In this document: positions 35,347-43,800 of the stretch, piece after piece
How the letters are laid out: every line of letters starts with the position of its first letter
Numbering within the stretch: position 1 is the stretch's first letter
Assembly (NCBI GenBank): GCA_003353945.1
Contig: PIVM01000026.1
Location: 1 to 51,146, forward strand
Source: Gammaproteobacteria bacterium
GTDB taxonomy: Bacteria; Pseudomonadota; Gammaproteobacteria; Pseudomonadales; PIVM01
DNA length: 51,146 nt
Direction of reading: 5' to 3'
Translations under genes and position numbers: made by a program
The notes under the pieces: model-generated
What the model was told of the DNA's origin: nothing
Database searches by the model: none
What the model saw: the letters and a program-made list of their open reading frames with translations, nothing else

Positions 35347-36495
35347 ATGTTTAAGAAGAATCGATCTGCCGACGCTGAAGGCATAAAAAAAAGATCAGCC
35401 TATAAAGCACCTGCACTACTCCCCGCCTTCTGTTCCTGTGGATTAATAATGGCTGCAGGATGTGTGGACCCGAATACCCCACCTACGACAGGTGAGATTT
35501 TTAATGCCACACTGCCTGGCAGCTTTATTGGTTCAGAGCGGGGTTATGTACAGCTGAACAGTGAATTTGTACGAGATGAACATGTACTGCTGAATAACGG
35601 CTGGCCCGCCGACCTTCGCGCCATTTGCTATACTACGGACGGATCAGACCCTACGCCTTCCGTTTCGTCTGGAAAAGCAAGTTGTAGTGGAGCAAACCTG
35701 TATAGTGGAGCCGCTCAAATTCCGTGCACCAACGCAGACCGCGAGGTAGACCCACAACCCGTAACCAAAACGATGAGAGTTGGCTATCAATGGAAAGCAG
35801 GCACAACCGTCACTCCATATTCACATACGTCTACCTATGATCTCTCATGCGCCCCAGCAGCTGAAGGATTAATTAACTTCACCGTAAGTGGCGTGGGAGA
35901 GATTACTGGCGGATCAACGGGTACTATTAATATTATTTCTGGTTTTGCCACGCTGGATACAAACAGTGGCAAATTCACCTACTCCGCCGTAGTTGAAACC
36001 ACATCTATCATATCGGTTATTGCCACTATATCTAACTCCGAGGTTATTGGCACCTGGGCTGAGGAGTTAGATGGCGATGATAATCTAGTGGGTGGCACGC
36101 TAACCGCCTCTCCAATTGGATGGGTATTTGAAAAAGTAGACGGCACGTATACCAACCTGGACACAGGTGTGCCCGTGATAAGAGACGATGATGCGACTCA
36201 ATTATTGAATCCAACATCAGTGGTCACAAGCTGTGTGAAAACATCAACACATATACTAAATGCGTGTGACTTTGCTCCAGAAACGGGTCACTGGGGGTTT
36301 ATGGAGATGGTTGAACCTCATGATGATACTGCACATACCGATTCTGCCAGCACCGTCCCGACGACTAACGATATCGTTTTTGATCTATCAGACGGCGGAA
36401 CAACCACTATGACTCTGCATATTCAGGTACCACCGCCAGTCCCCGGTATGACTACCGTTTTTACAGATACTCAGTTTACCTTCACAAAACTGTAA
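35347..36495 (+). CDS. Lipoprotein with chitobiase-like sugar-binding motif
   Basis: A 382-residue lipoprotein with an unusually long charged N-region before the hydrophobic stretch and lipobox (IMAAGC, Cys39). An ICYTTDGSDPTPS motif near residue 100 is the core of the CHB_HEX_C/Fn3-like domain found beside glycoside hydrolases. The rest is a Thr/Ser-rich beta protein (FTVSGVGEITGGSTGTINI). No hydrolase domain is present. AAAGGA precedes the ATG. Together with the preceding lipoprotein gene (167 bases apart) it forms a probable surface-protein pair closed by a terminator. Confidence 0.75.
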   Translation: MFKKNRSADAEGIKKRSAYKAPALLPAFCSCGLIMAAGCVDPNTPPTTGEIFNATLPGSFIGSERGYVQLNSEFVRDEHVLLNNGWPADLRAICYTTDGSDPTPSVSSGKASCSGANLYSGAAQIPCTNADREVDPQPVTKTMRVGYQWKAGTTVTPYSHTSTYDLSCAPAAEGLINFTVSGVGEITGGSTGTINIISGFATLDTNSGKFTYSAVVETTSIISVIATISNSEVIGTWAEELDGDDNLVGGTLTASPIGWVFEKVDGTYTNLDTGVPVIRDDDATQLLNPTSVVTSCVKTSTHILNACDFAPETGHWGFMEMVEPHDDTAHTDSASTVPTTNDIVFDLSDGGTTTMTLHIQVPPPVPGMTTVFTDTQFTFTKL

Positions 36496-36512
36496 GTCTC
36501 TGGCTTAGTTAT

Positions 36513-36542
36513 AAAAAGGGGCCGCCATGCGGCCCTTTTTTT
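36513..36542. terminator. Terminator after the lipoprotein pair
   Basis: GGGCCGC-CAT-GCGGCCC stem with five A before and seven T after, 18 bases downstream of the stop codon. Good intrinsic terminator on the plus strand and passable on the minus strand. Confidence 0.92.
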
Positions 36543-36647
36543 AGCAAATAGTTTTCACTAACATGATATGACAATAAATTTACATTTCTGACCAGCAACT
36601 TTTTTATCAAAACAGCAGCATTCAATGCATCGACTGTAAAGGCCAAG

Positions 36648-37403
36648 CTATGCCGGGAGCAACTCCGGCGCACTCATCTTAAAAGCCAAATGACCGTTCC
36701 AAGAGGCTATCAGTGGTTTTTTAGGTAAGCCAAGATTTCTCAAGTCTTTTGCAAATTGATGTGCCCCCAGTTTCAGTACCCCCGCTCGGTTATACCCCAC
36801 ATCCCGATAGGTTTGCGTCAGGTAACTGACATGCGCCTTACCTTCAATCAGAGAATACACCGGCGGTGATATCGTTGCGGGCTCGCGTTTACCTTGTGCG
36901 GGCACACTGTAGGACAACACCAATGAGCCTTGCTCATACCAGCTAAAACGTGCGTCGCCCTCAATCCGTTCAAATCGAATATCGGCAATGTGCTTGGGAA
37001 AACCCCACATCAAAATACCGGCGTCTCGCGCCAATGTCGATGTCACCGGCAAACGCCAGGTATAACTGGCCACCTGCCCTTGCAGCAAATCACGCCAGGT
37101 TGATAGATAAGGTAAGCGCCAGGAAGTGCTGTTTTTCTTCACCAAAAAGGCCAGTGCAATTTCATTATAAACACCACAGTCACTATCGGTGTAGTGTACA
37201 CAAATCAGATTTAACAGTGCTTTGCCTGGCGCAATAAGGGCAAGCTCAAAACCTGTGTCTTCAATCAATCGATTGGCCACCGAGTCAGGTACTGCAAACA
37301 AACCAACCGAAGAACAGCCATCTCGAAATTCCGTTGGATAAGCCAAACTTTCACCCTCAATGGTAAAACGTCGTTGGTCATTTCCCCCAGTGTTCGTTTT
37401 CAT
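36648..37403 (-). CDS. Acetoacetate decarboxylase-like protein
   Basis: A 251-residue protein of the acetoacetate decarboxylase (ADC) superfamily, with the typical EIALAFLVKK...LPYLSTWRD layout. The Schiff-base lysine is present as Lys137 in WGFPKHIADI. In true decarboxylases a second lysine follows directly and lowers its pKa; here His138 replaces it, so the reaction may be different (aldol-type or dehydration chemistry is known for ADC-like proteins). Fourteen bases behind an SDR gene, with a second SDR gene further upstream: an operon acting on a ketone or keto-acid, possibly from lipid or steroid breakdown. Confidence 0.82.
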   Translation of the reverse strand: MKTNTGGNDQRRFTIEGESLAYPTEFRDGCSSVGLFAVPDSVANRLIEDTGFELALIAPGKALLNLICVHYTDSDCGVYNEIALAFLVKKNSTSWRLPYLSTWRDLLQGQVASYTWRLPVTSTLARDAGILMWGFPKHIADIRFERIEGDARFSWYEQGSLVLSYSVPAQGKREPATISPPVYSLIEGKAHVSYLTQTYRDVGYNRAGVLKLGAHQFAKDLRNLGLPKKPLIASWNGHLAFKMSAPELLPA

Positions 37404-37417
37404 ATTCGCCTTTTTGC

Positions 37418-38206
37418 TTATTTTTTATTTGAACGTTTAATAACAGACCATAACAAACCCGGTGCCATGCGTCGCAACCACATCACCATTTTTGCCTCAA
37501 AACCCGGTTTCAGAATCTTTAGCTTACGAGCCAATCCCCGCTCAAGCTGATCGGTAATATATTCAGGAGAAGCGAACCGTTTATTGGCAATCGAATACTG
37601 AATGCTTTTAGGATTGGACGTTTGTGTTGCCTGCTGTAACAAAGGCGTATCAACTAATGCCGGACATACCAGCATAATATCCACCCCACTGCCTTCATTT
37701 TCTTCAATCAGTATTTCAGCATACGCATTGATGGCAGCCTTGCTAGCACAATAAGCTCCACATTCAGACATTAATACCGATCCACCGGTTGAACCAAAGA
37801 TGACAATCTCCCCAGACTGACGATCCAGCATGGCAGGTAATACTGCGCTGACGACATTAACCGTACCGCAGTAATTCACTGTCATAATCTGGTTGATTAG
37901 CTGGGGGGATTGTCTGGCCAGCAGATCAGTTGGCATTATCGCGGCACACAACACCAGTCGATCAATTCTGCCCAGTGTTTCACCCACTTGAGCAACCACT
38001 GCATTGACTGCCGCTGTATCGGCCACATCACAACAAACGGTAGTAATGTGTACGGATTGGCGTGCAATATCGGCCAGAGCGGCCTCATCACGATCAAGCA
38101 CCGCCACTTGAATTCCCGCCTGAGCCATTCTCAGTGCATAGACACGACCTATACCACTAGCGCCTCCGGTCACGAGCGCCACATTGATTGCCATTTTAGT
38201 TACCAT
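37418..38206 (-). CDS. Short-chain dehydrogenase/reductase
   Basis: A 262-residue classical SDR. NAD(P) motif TGGASGIGR near residue 13, the following Asp in VAVLDRDE suggests NAD preference, and the catalytic motifs are IFGSTGGS and YCASK. The C-terminus is basic (KSVIKRSNKK), often seen in membrane-associated SDRs. An internal ATG four codons later is an alternative start. Middle gene of the SDR-SDR-ADC group. Oxidises or reduces a hydroxyl/keto group; substrate unknown. Confidence 0.88.
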   Translation of the reverse strand: MVTKMAINVALVTGGASGIGRVYALRMAQAGIQVAVLDRDEAALADIARQSVHITTVCCDVADTAAVNAVVAQVGETLGRIDRLVLCAAIMPTDLLARQSPQLINQIMTVNYCGTVNVVSAVLPAMLDRQSGEIVIFGSTGGSVLMSECGAYCASKAAINAYAEILIEENEGSGVDIMLVCPALVDTPLLQQATQTSNPKSIQYSIANKRFASPEYITDQLERGLARKLKILKPGFEAKMVMWLRRMAPGLLWSVIKRSNKK

Positions 38207-38298
38207 CTGCCGTAGCCACTGCCTTCATAATAACGTTGGAGGGTATGAGCAGGAATACGATGTTGCGATGGCACTGAATACTAAGGCGCTGAAGATTA

Positions 38299-38325
38299 GG
38301 GGCCTTGGAAAATTGGTTTTTTTCG
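38299..38325. repeat. GGGCCTyG unit between the two SDR genes
   Basis: GGGGCCTTGGAAAATTGG followed by a T-run and CG, ending a few bases before the stop of the minus-strand SDR gene. Resembles the units at 32394-32484 and 47946-47984. Confidence 0.4.
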
Positions 38326-38328
38326 CTC

Positions 38329-39147
38329 CTAGCCACCCAGCACCTTGCGAAATATCACATCAGCCCAATGAGTGGGCAAATACTCCAACAAACTGCGCAG
38401 GGGATCAGGTTTCACTGAATAGGCAGCCTTGGGATGACTAAGCGTTAATGCCCGATGAATGACTGCAGCCAACTCCAGAGGGGGATGCCCCTTGCCACTT
38501 TCTTTCACCGCTAAACCTTTCATACGAGACAATACGTCTTTAAAAAGACCGGTATCCTCGATCGCCTTGTGAAAATTGCTTTCGATACTGTTAACCATCT
38601 CAGTCTTAAAAGGACCTGGTTGTATTTTAACAACATGAATACCCAATAAAGACATTTCACGGCGTAAAGAATCAGAGTAGGCCTCAATAGCATGTTTGCT
38701 CATTGCATAGGCTCCGTTAAAAGGTGCCCCGCTCTGCCAGCCCGTTTCTGAGCTAATATTGATAATTTTTCCCAGCCGCGCTTGAATTAAGGGGAAAAAC
38801 ACTTGATTCACGCGAAATGTACCCAGAACGTTGACCTCTAGTACACGTCGCAAGGTGGCCTCATCTATCTCAATCATCGAGCCCAATGCCAAAATACCTG
38901 CAAAATTGACCACACCATCCAAGCCATCAACCTGCTCACTGACTGAAGCACACGCAGCCTCAATACTCTGCCTGTCCATAACGTCAATAAATACAGGCGT
39001 AATATTCTCTCTGCCCTCCATTTTTCTGAGTGCATCGCGATCAAAGTCTGCAGCAAACACACGCCAGCCACGATCAACCAGAAACTCAGTAGCAGCACTG
39101 CCCAAACCGCCAGAGCCACCCGTAATGAACACATTTTTTTGCGTCAC
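38329..39147 (-). CDS. Short-chain dehydrogenase/reductase (retinol/steroid DH-like)
   Basis: A 272-residue SDR started by GTG with AGGAG ahead. Nucleotide motif TGGSGGLGS near residue 9, then VNFAGIL, catalytic Ser in INISSETG and YAMSK. The long C-terminal part (GPFKTEMVNSIESNF, HPPLELAAVIHRALT, YSVKPDPLRSLLEYLP) is the pattern of SDRs related to retinol and 11-beta-hydroxysteroid dehydrogenases. First gene of the catabolic group. Acts on a bulky lipid alcohol or ketone by analogy. Confidence 0.88.
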   Translation of the reverse strand: MTQKNVFITGGSGGLGSAATEFLVDRGWRVFAADFDRDALRKMEGRENITPVFIDVMDRQSIEAACASVSEQVDGLDGVVNFAGILALGSMIEIDEATLRRVLEVNVLGTFRVNQVFFPLIQARLGKIINISSETGWQSGAPFNGAYAMSKHAIEAYSDSLRREMSLLGIHVVKIQPGPFKTEMVNSIESNFHKAIEDTGLFKDVLSRMKGLAVKESGKGHPPLELAAVIHRALTLSHPKAAYSVKPDPLRSLLEYLPTHWADVIFRKVLGG

Positions 39148-39243
39148 TAATGCACACTCCTTATTATTGGATTAAGAAAATTATAAAAAAGAAATCAGGA
39201 GCAAGAAAGACAAGCCCTATTTTCAGGCGGACATTATTACATT

Positions 39244-41994
39244 TTAGTCCTTGGATTGACCACTTTCTGTTGGAGTATCTGAACTCAATTTCAAGCCGAC
39301 AGCTTGGTTTGACGGTGTGGCAATGCCCTTGTCCAACAGTTTCACAAAATGTTCCGCAGAAACCGCAGGGCTGTAGTAATAGCCCTGAATCAAATCACAA
39401 TTGAGTTCACAAAAAAATTCTCTCTGCGACTCGGTTTCAACGCCTTCGACAACCGTCTTTAATCCTTCACTTTGAGCAAGCTGCATAATAAATCGTGCTA
39501 CTGAACCAGAATCGCCAGCCCCCAAATCCTTAACAAAAGCGCGATCTACTTTTAACTTGCTCAGCGGAAATGCCTGCAAATAGCTCAGACTGGAATAACC
39601 CGTACCAAAATCATCTATCGCCAAACCCACTCCCATTTGACTTAATTGATGCATCACAGCAACAACTTCTTCTGCATTTTGCATCGCCACACTTTCAGTG
39701 ACTTCCAATTCTAACCATTGAGGATCCAGGCCCGTCGAAGAGAGCACGGTACAAATAATCTCCAGAAAATTCTTTTGATGAAACTGTTCAGCTGAAATAT
39801 TTACCGCAACCGGCACTGGATTGTACCCTGACTGCTGCCACGATTTGGCAATCCGGCAAGCTTCCTCTAACACCCAATCCCCTAAGGAAAAAATAAGTCC
39901 GCTTTCTTCTGCAATGGGAATAAACTGCCCGGGCGAGATCCACCCCAACTCTTTGTGTTTCCAACGCAATAAGGACTCGCACCCCTTGATCGTACCATCA
40001 ATAGGCGAGACTTGAGGTTGAAAATATAAGACTAATTCCTGGTGATTAATGGCGTGACGCAAGTCGTTTTCTAGAAAGTGACGTGCCATCACATCTTGAG
40101 CTAAATGAGGTTCGTAGATCTCTACACTGCCACGGATTTTACTTTTAGCACGATGCAATGCCATCTCTGCCTGCACGAGTAGATCATCGGCTCCTCCATC
40201 ATTCGGCACCCATGCGGCGCCGACGCTGACTGTCACATGCAACTCATGCTCATTGATAAAGAAGGGTTGACGTATATGATTGTGTATTTTTTCCACCAAC
40301 GTTTGCACGCTCTTGGACTTCGCACTCCAGGATTCTTTCTGCACTGTTGATACTAAACAGAACAAGTCACCACTTAAATGAGAAATAAACTCATCCTCGT
40401 TCAGCAATTCGCTCAATCGCTGCCCGATAGCGACAAGCAATTGATCCGCTATAGCGCGACCCAGTGAATCGTTAATCTGTTTGAGATTATCCACTTCAAA
40501 CAGCACTAAGGGACGTTTTTTTTCAAGTCGTACTGTCTCCTGCCACCAGCTCTGAGCCCATCTGATCAATAAGCGCCGATTGGGCAAATTTGTCAGTTCA
40601 TTGTGAGTTGCCTGATAGTGAATTCGTTGTTCTGCCAGAAACCGCTGTATCACGAGACTGATTTCACTCGCAATTCGGCATAAAAAAGATCGATTTGCCT
40701 CATTGAAATGCATACTTGGAGCAAGCTCCAGGCACATCGCTCCCAGCAACTCATCACCTCGTAATGGAAACTTGCTGTAGGCACTCAGCAGGTCTGAAGC
40801 GCTCGAATGCCCTTGATCAAGGCTCTCGTCATTATCCATGTCCGAATATTTGATTACCCAATTTTCCGGAAAGCAGTTACCTCCAATTGGAATTGCCCTG
40901 CCCTGCTCCAAGATAGAATCGGGTAACTGAAAATCGCCAGCCAAGCGAAGTGTATCAACGGATTCCTCATCAACCAGATAAATTGCGCCGCGCTGTTGCA
41001 ATGGCAGCCAGGGTATTGTGACAATTAAAGAGAGCACAGCCTGGAGAAACTCCCTTAGCTCCGAATACTTAAATGATAATTGCAGAAGTTCGCCAATCAC
41101 ACGTTCCTCTTCAGCAAGATGTGCCTGAGCGTCCTGTAAATTTCGCAGTTCACTCATATCAACAATGGTCATATGCAATAACGGACGCCCTTTGTGTTGG
41201 GCGGGAGTTAATGAAACCTGCACAGGAAACATTTTTTTATCTGCTCGGCAGAAATGCCAGTCAAAACGAAAGAATGATTGTTTGTCGGCAAGTGCCAGAT
41301 TCTGCCGCCAACGCAATAATGAAGATACTCCGTCAGGCTGCACTTCAGGTGAATACTGCAAGGGGCTTGCTCCAACTAAGACATTTTTAGTCCCGGTTTT
41401 GAACATTGTGACCGTTGCTGCATTACAGTCGCTGATTCGTCCATTTTCTATTAATACAATGGCATCTTCAGAAGCGGCCATAACCTGAGTCAATAGCTTC
41501 TCGCTCGTTCTCAGGCTACGTTCAGCTTCCAGCCAACGCCTTCTCTTGTCTGCCTCCACAATCTCCCGGGTTATCGCCGGCGCTAGGCGGGCCAAATTGC
41601 TCTTGCTTACAAAATCCCTGGCACCACTCTTTAGCAGATCAATTACCTCCTCTTCGCTCACCAGCCCGGAAACGACAATAAATGGCATATTCGGGACTAT
41701 TTCAAGTGTCTGAGCCAGCACTTCATTGATATTTGCATTTGGTAGGTGATAATCCGAAATCACAATATCAAACCGGTTTTCCTTTAATTTGCCCCTTAAA
41801 TCAGCCAGATTATCTATACGCGTCAGGCGACAGTTCAATCCAGCATTTTCCAGCGATAACCGAACAAGCTCCGCATCTCGCGCCATGTCTTCAAACAACA
41901 GAATCCGTATCTCTGAATGCTTGTTTTTTATTTTTTTCGTCTGCACAGAACTCTGCGAATCGATTTTCTGCACATCGGCAGCACGAAGCTTCAT
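39244..41994 (-). CDS. Response regulator-PAS-GAF-GGDEF-EAL protein (c-di-GMP phosphodiesterase)
   Basis: A 916-residue signalling protein. The ATG at 41994 (GGAG nine bases ahead) is preferred to the TTG at 42021. Order: receiver domain (ILLFEDMARDAEL, phospho-Asp in IVISDYHLP), a PAS domain about 160-290, a GAF-like domain about 310-460, a GGDEF domain whose active-site motif is degraded to SGDLF, and an EAL domain with ESLLRW, NISAEQF, ELEVTES, DDFGTGYSSLSYL and VVEGVET intact. It should therefore hydrolyse c-di-GMP but not make it; the GGDEF part may sense GTP. No histidine kinase is adjacent. It adds to the window's c-di-GMP theme. Confidence 0.9.
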   Translation of the reverse strand: MKLRAADVQKIDSQSSVQTKKIKNKHSEIRILLFEDMARDAELVRLSLENAGLNCRLTRIDNLADLRGKLKENRFDIVISDYHLPNANINEVLAQTLEIVPNMPFIVVSGLVSEEEVIDLLKSGARDFVSKSNLARLAPAITREIVEADKRRRWLEAERSLRTSEKLLTQVMAASEDAIVLIENGRISDCNAATVTMFKTGTKNVLVGASPLQYSPEVQPDGVSSLLRWRQNLALADKQSFFRFDWHFCRADKKMFPVQVSLTPAQHKGRPLLHMTIVDMSELRNLQDAQAHLAEEERVIGELLQLSFKYSELREFLQAVLSLIVTIPWLPLQQRGAIYLVDEESVDTLRLAGDFQLPDSILEQGRAIPIGGNCFPENWVIKYSDMDNDESLDQGHSSASDLLSAYSKFPLRGDELLGAMCLELAPSMHFNEANRSFLCRIASEISLVIQRFLAEQRIHYQATHNELTNLPNRRLLIRWAQSWWQETVRLEKKRPLVLFEVDNLKQINDSLGRAIADQLLVAIGQRLSELLNEDEFISHLSGDLFCLVSTVQKESWSAKSKSVQTLVEKIHNHIRQPFFINEHELHVTVSVGAAWVPNDGGADDLLVQAEMALHRAKSKIRGSVEIYEPHLAQDVMARHFLENDLRHAINHQELVLYFQPQVSPIDGTIKGCESLLRWKHKELGWISPGQFIPIAEESGLIFSLGDWVLEEACRIAKSWQQSGYNPVPVAVNISAEQFHQKNFLEIICTVLSSTGLDPQWLELEVTESVAMQNAEEVVAVMHQLSQMGVGLAIDDFGTGYSSLSYLQAFPLSKLKVDRAFVKDLGAGDSGSVARFIMQLAQSEGLKTVVEGVETESQREFFCELNCDLIQGYYYSPAVSAEHFVKLLDKGIATPSNQAVGLKLSSDTPTESGQSKD

Positions 41995-42413
41995 AATCCC
42001 GATCTCCCGTTCTTTTAACAACTGATTGCCCTATTGTTTCCAGACGGTTTCTATTAGCTCAACGTAAAAACAATCAGCATATACAAAGTATCGGGCATTT
42101 GGATAACAATTTATGCAGGATTAACTCTCGGATTCGTGTCAGAATTTTCTTACCTCAACCCTTAAAATCATCGCCCCCCTAATCAATTGCTAGTATTTGT
42201 ACACCATTTGCTTTGAACAATAGTTAAGGCAAACGTAACATATTGTTTTATTTACAATAATTCAGCTATAACACGTGCTCTGCTTTAATATTAAGGCTCG
42301 CTACGCTCCTCTTGATACCCAATACGCTTCGCGGGGCACGCTGTACGCATGGAAGCTGAACCAAATCCCCCCCCGACTTTGGAATGATGCTTTATTTCCA
42401 CAGCCCTAATTCG
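41995..42413. other. Intergenic region upstream of the EAL protein
   Basis: AT-rich at first, then a GC-richer patch around 42296-42360 with short hairpins (GCTTCGCGG region) and a run of eight C (42367-42374). No coding frame seen. Confidence 0.45.
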
Positions 42414-42476
42414 GCCTAACTTTGTAAGGCTTGACTCCGTTCACGGTTTACATTTTTATCTCCTTGCTCGTTAGGC
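42414..42476 (+). other. attC-like recombination site
   Basis: A 63-base segment bounded by GCCTAAC (42414-42420) and its exact complement GTTAGGC (42470-42476), matching the RYYYAAC / GTTRRRY core sites of integron attC. Inside, AAGG (five bases in) and CCTT (four bases in) are placed as L boxes. It lies 70 bases ahead of the EEP gene. No integrase and no second attC is seen, so it is a lone candidate. Confidence 0.35.
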
Positions 42477-42545
42477 AGCCCAATAAGAATGTTGCTAACA
42501 TAGATTCTATAGTTATCATTTTAAGCGGTTTATAGTAATTCTTTT

Positions 42546-43310
42546 ATGCTGCCTCGTTTTCGTCGTTATTTACAAAACCGACCTCGTACCTGCCTCAATT
42601 ATGTTTACCAGGGGCATACCAACCTGGTTTCTCGCCTTAATCCCAACGAAATACGCTTATTAAATTGGAATATTGCCAAAGGTGAAAAACACGGTTGGTA
42701 TGCAGATTTGCGTCGCCTGTCTTCAGACAAGGACATTGTTATGATCCAGGAAGCGGCCTTAGACGCAAATCTGTACGACGCCTTGTTAGATAAAAATCAC
42801 TGGTCCTTCTCGCCCGGTTATAATCAAAAGAAATACCCAACCGGTGTGTTGACGGTAACGCAAGCAAAACCATTGAACTCTCACAGCTTTCGTCATGTTG
42901 AACCTCTGTTGCGTACCCCTAAGGCAACGCTTGTCACCGAGTATGGATTGTTAAATTCAAAATACACGTTATTGGTTGCCAACATCCATGCCGTGAATTT
43001 CACTATCGGTACGAAAATATTTACCGAGCAGCTAGATGCGGTGTTTCAGGTTATGAAACACCATGATGGCCCAACGCTATTTTGTGGTGACTTTAATACT
43101 TGGCGAAAAAAACGCGTCAAACGGCTCTATGAGATAATTAGCGAATTGAATCTTCAAGTTCTATCCTTTGAAACAGACCGCAGAAAACATTCTTTCGGCC
43201 TACCTCTAGACCATATTTTGTATAGTGGACTCGAAGCTCAACAGGCACAAACCCTCAGTGTCACCTCCTCAGACCATAACCCGATGAGCGTTATTTTTCG
43301 TGTAACGTAA
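42546..43310 (+). CDS. Endonuclease/exonuclease/phosphatase (EEP) family hydrolase
   Basis: A 254-residue metal-dependent phosphodiester hydrolase of the DNase I/sphingomyelinase fold. Signature residues are present in order: RLLNWNIAKG, MIQEA, ANIHAVNF, FCGDFNTW, LDHILYSG and SDHNPMSVIF. There is no signal peptide (the N-terminus MLPRFRRYLQNRPR is basic), so a cytosolic or membrane-surface role is expected. Substrate (nucleic acid, phosphoinositide or sphingolipid) cannot be inferred. It is alone and follows the attC-like site, with no second attC behind it. Confidence 0.85.
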   Translation: MLPRFRRYLQNRPRTCLNYVYQGHTNLVSRLNPNEIRLLNWNIAKGEKHGWYADLRRLSSDKDIVMIQEAALDANLYDALLDKNHWSFSPGYNQKKYPTGVLTVTQAKPLNSHSFRHVEPLLRTPKATLVTEYGLLNSKYTLLVANIHAVNFTIGTKIFTEQLDAVFQVMKHHDGPTLFCGDFNTWRKKRVKRLYEIISELNLQVLSFETDRRKHSFGLPLDHILYSGLEAQQAQTLSVTSSDHNPMSVIFRVT

Positions 43311-43800
43311 GCTGATCTGCCAGACGACGACTCTATCTTCCATTACATTTTTTTCAGTAATAACACCGCGCCTCATAACTGATGTAGTCTAGCCCGATTT
43401 CTCACAAGGTTTTCGCGCTGAAAGTGAAGGCTAGCTTGCAATAAAGCACGCAAAATTCCTTACAAATCAGGCATCAATAATGACAAAAGAAACCTTTATT
43501 CGAGCCTATTTAATCTATTTCGCTTCCTTTTTGGGTTGTGTACAGCATTTATGTTGGCCTACGCCCTGATGTACTTGCAATGGCCTCTGGTCTGGGCTTG
43601 GGTTTGAAGAGCGTCCGCTTGTGCCCAAGCCCCATTCAAAGCAAAATCACTCCGTTGGATATGTTCTAAAACAAGTCTTTAGGGCGAGTGTACGTTATAA
43701 TCTGTGCTGTTTAGTACAGTCCTAAATGATTTGCATCCTTTATGATTAAAAATCATACGCGGATATTCATTTTCAAGAGAGATAATGAGAGATAAATAGT
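43311..43800. other. Intergenic region with inverted repeat and a possible decayed frame
   Basis: 490 bases. GGGCTTGGG (43594-43602) and CCCAAGCCC (43624-43632) make a perfect nine-base stem enclosing a smaller AGCG/CGCT stem. From 43480 an ATG frame reads MTKETFIRAYLIYFASF and, after one frame change, continues as a hydrophobic AFMLAYALMYLQWPLVWAWV up to 43608; this may be a frameshifted small membrane protein. Neither part is certain. Confidence 0.35.

Noticed and set aside
42367-42374. Run of eight C as a phase-variable tract
   Set aside because: It is intergenic, far from either start codon, and not placed between promoter elements.
42413-42438. GGCCTAACTTTG as a second GEMM riboswitch core
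   Set aside because: The invariant ACGCAAAG and tetraloop receptor are absent; the symmetry fits an attC-like site better.
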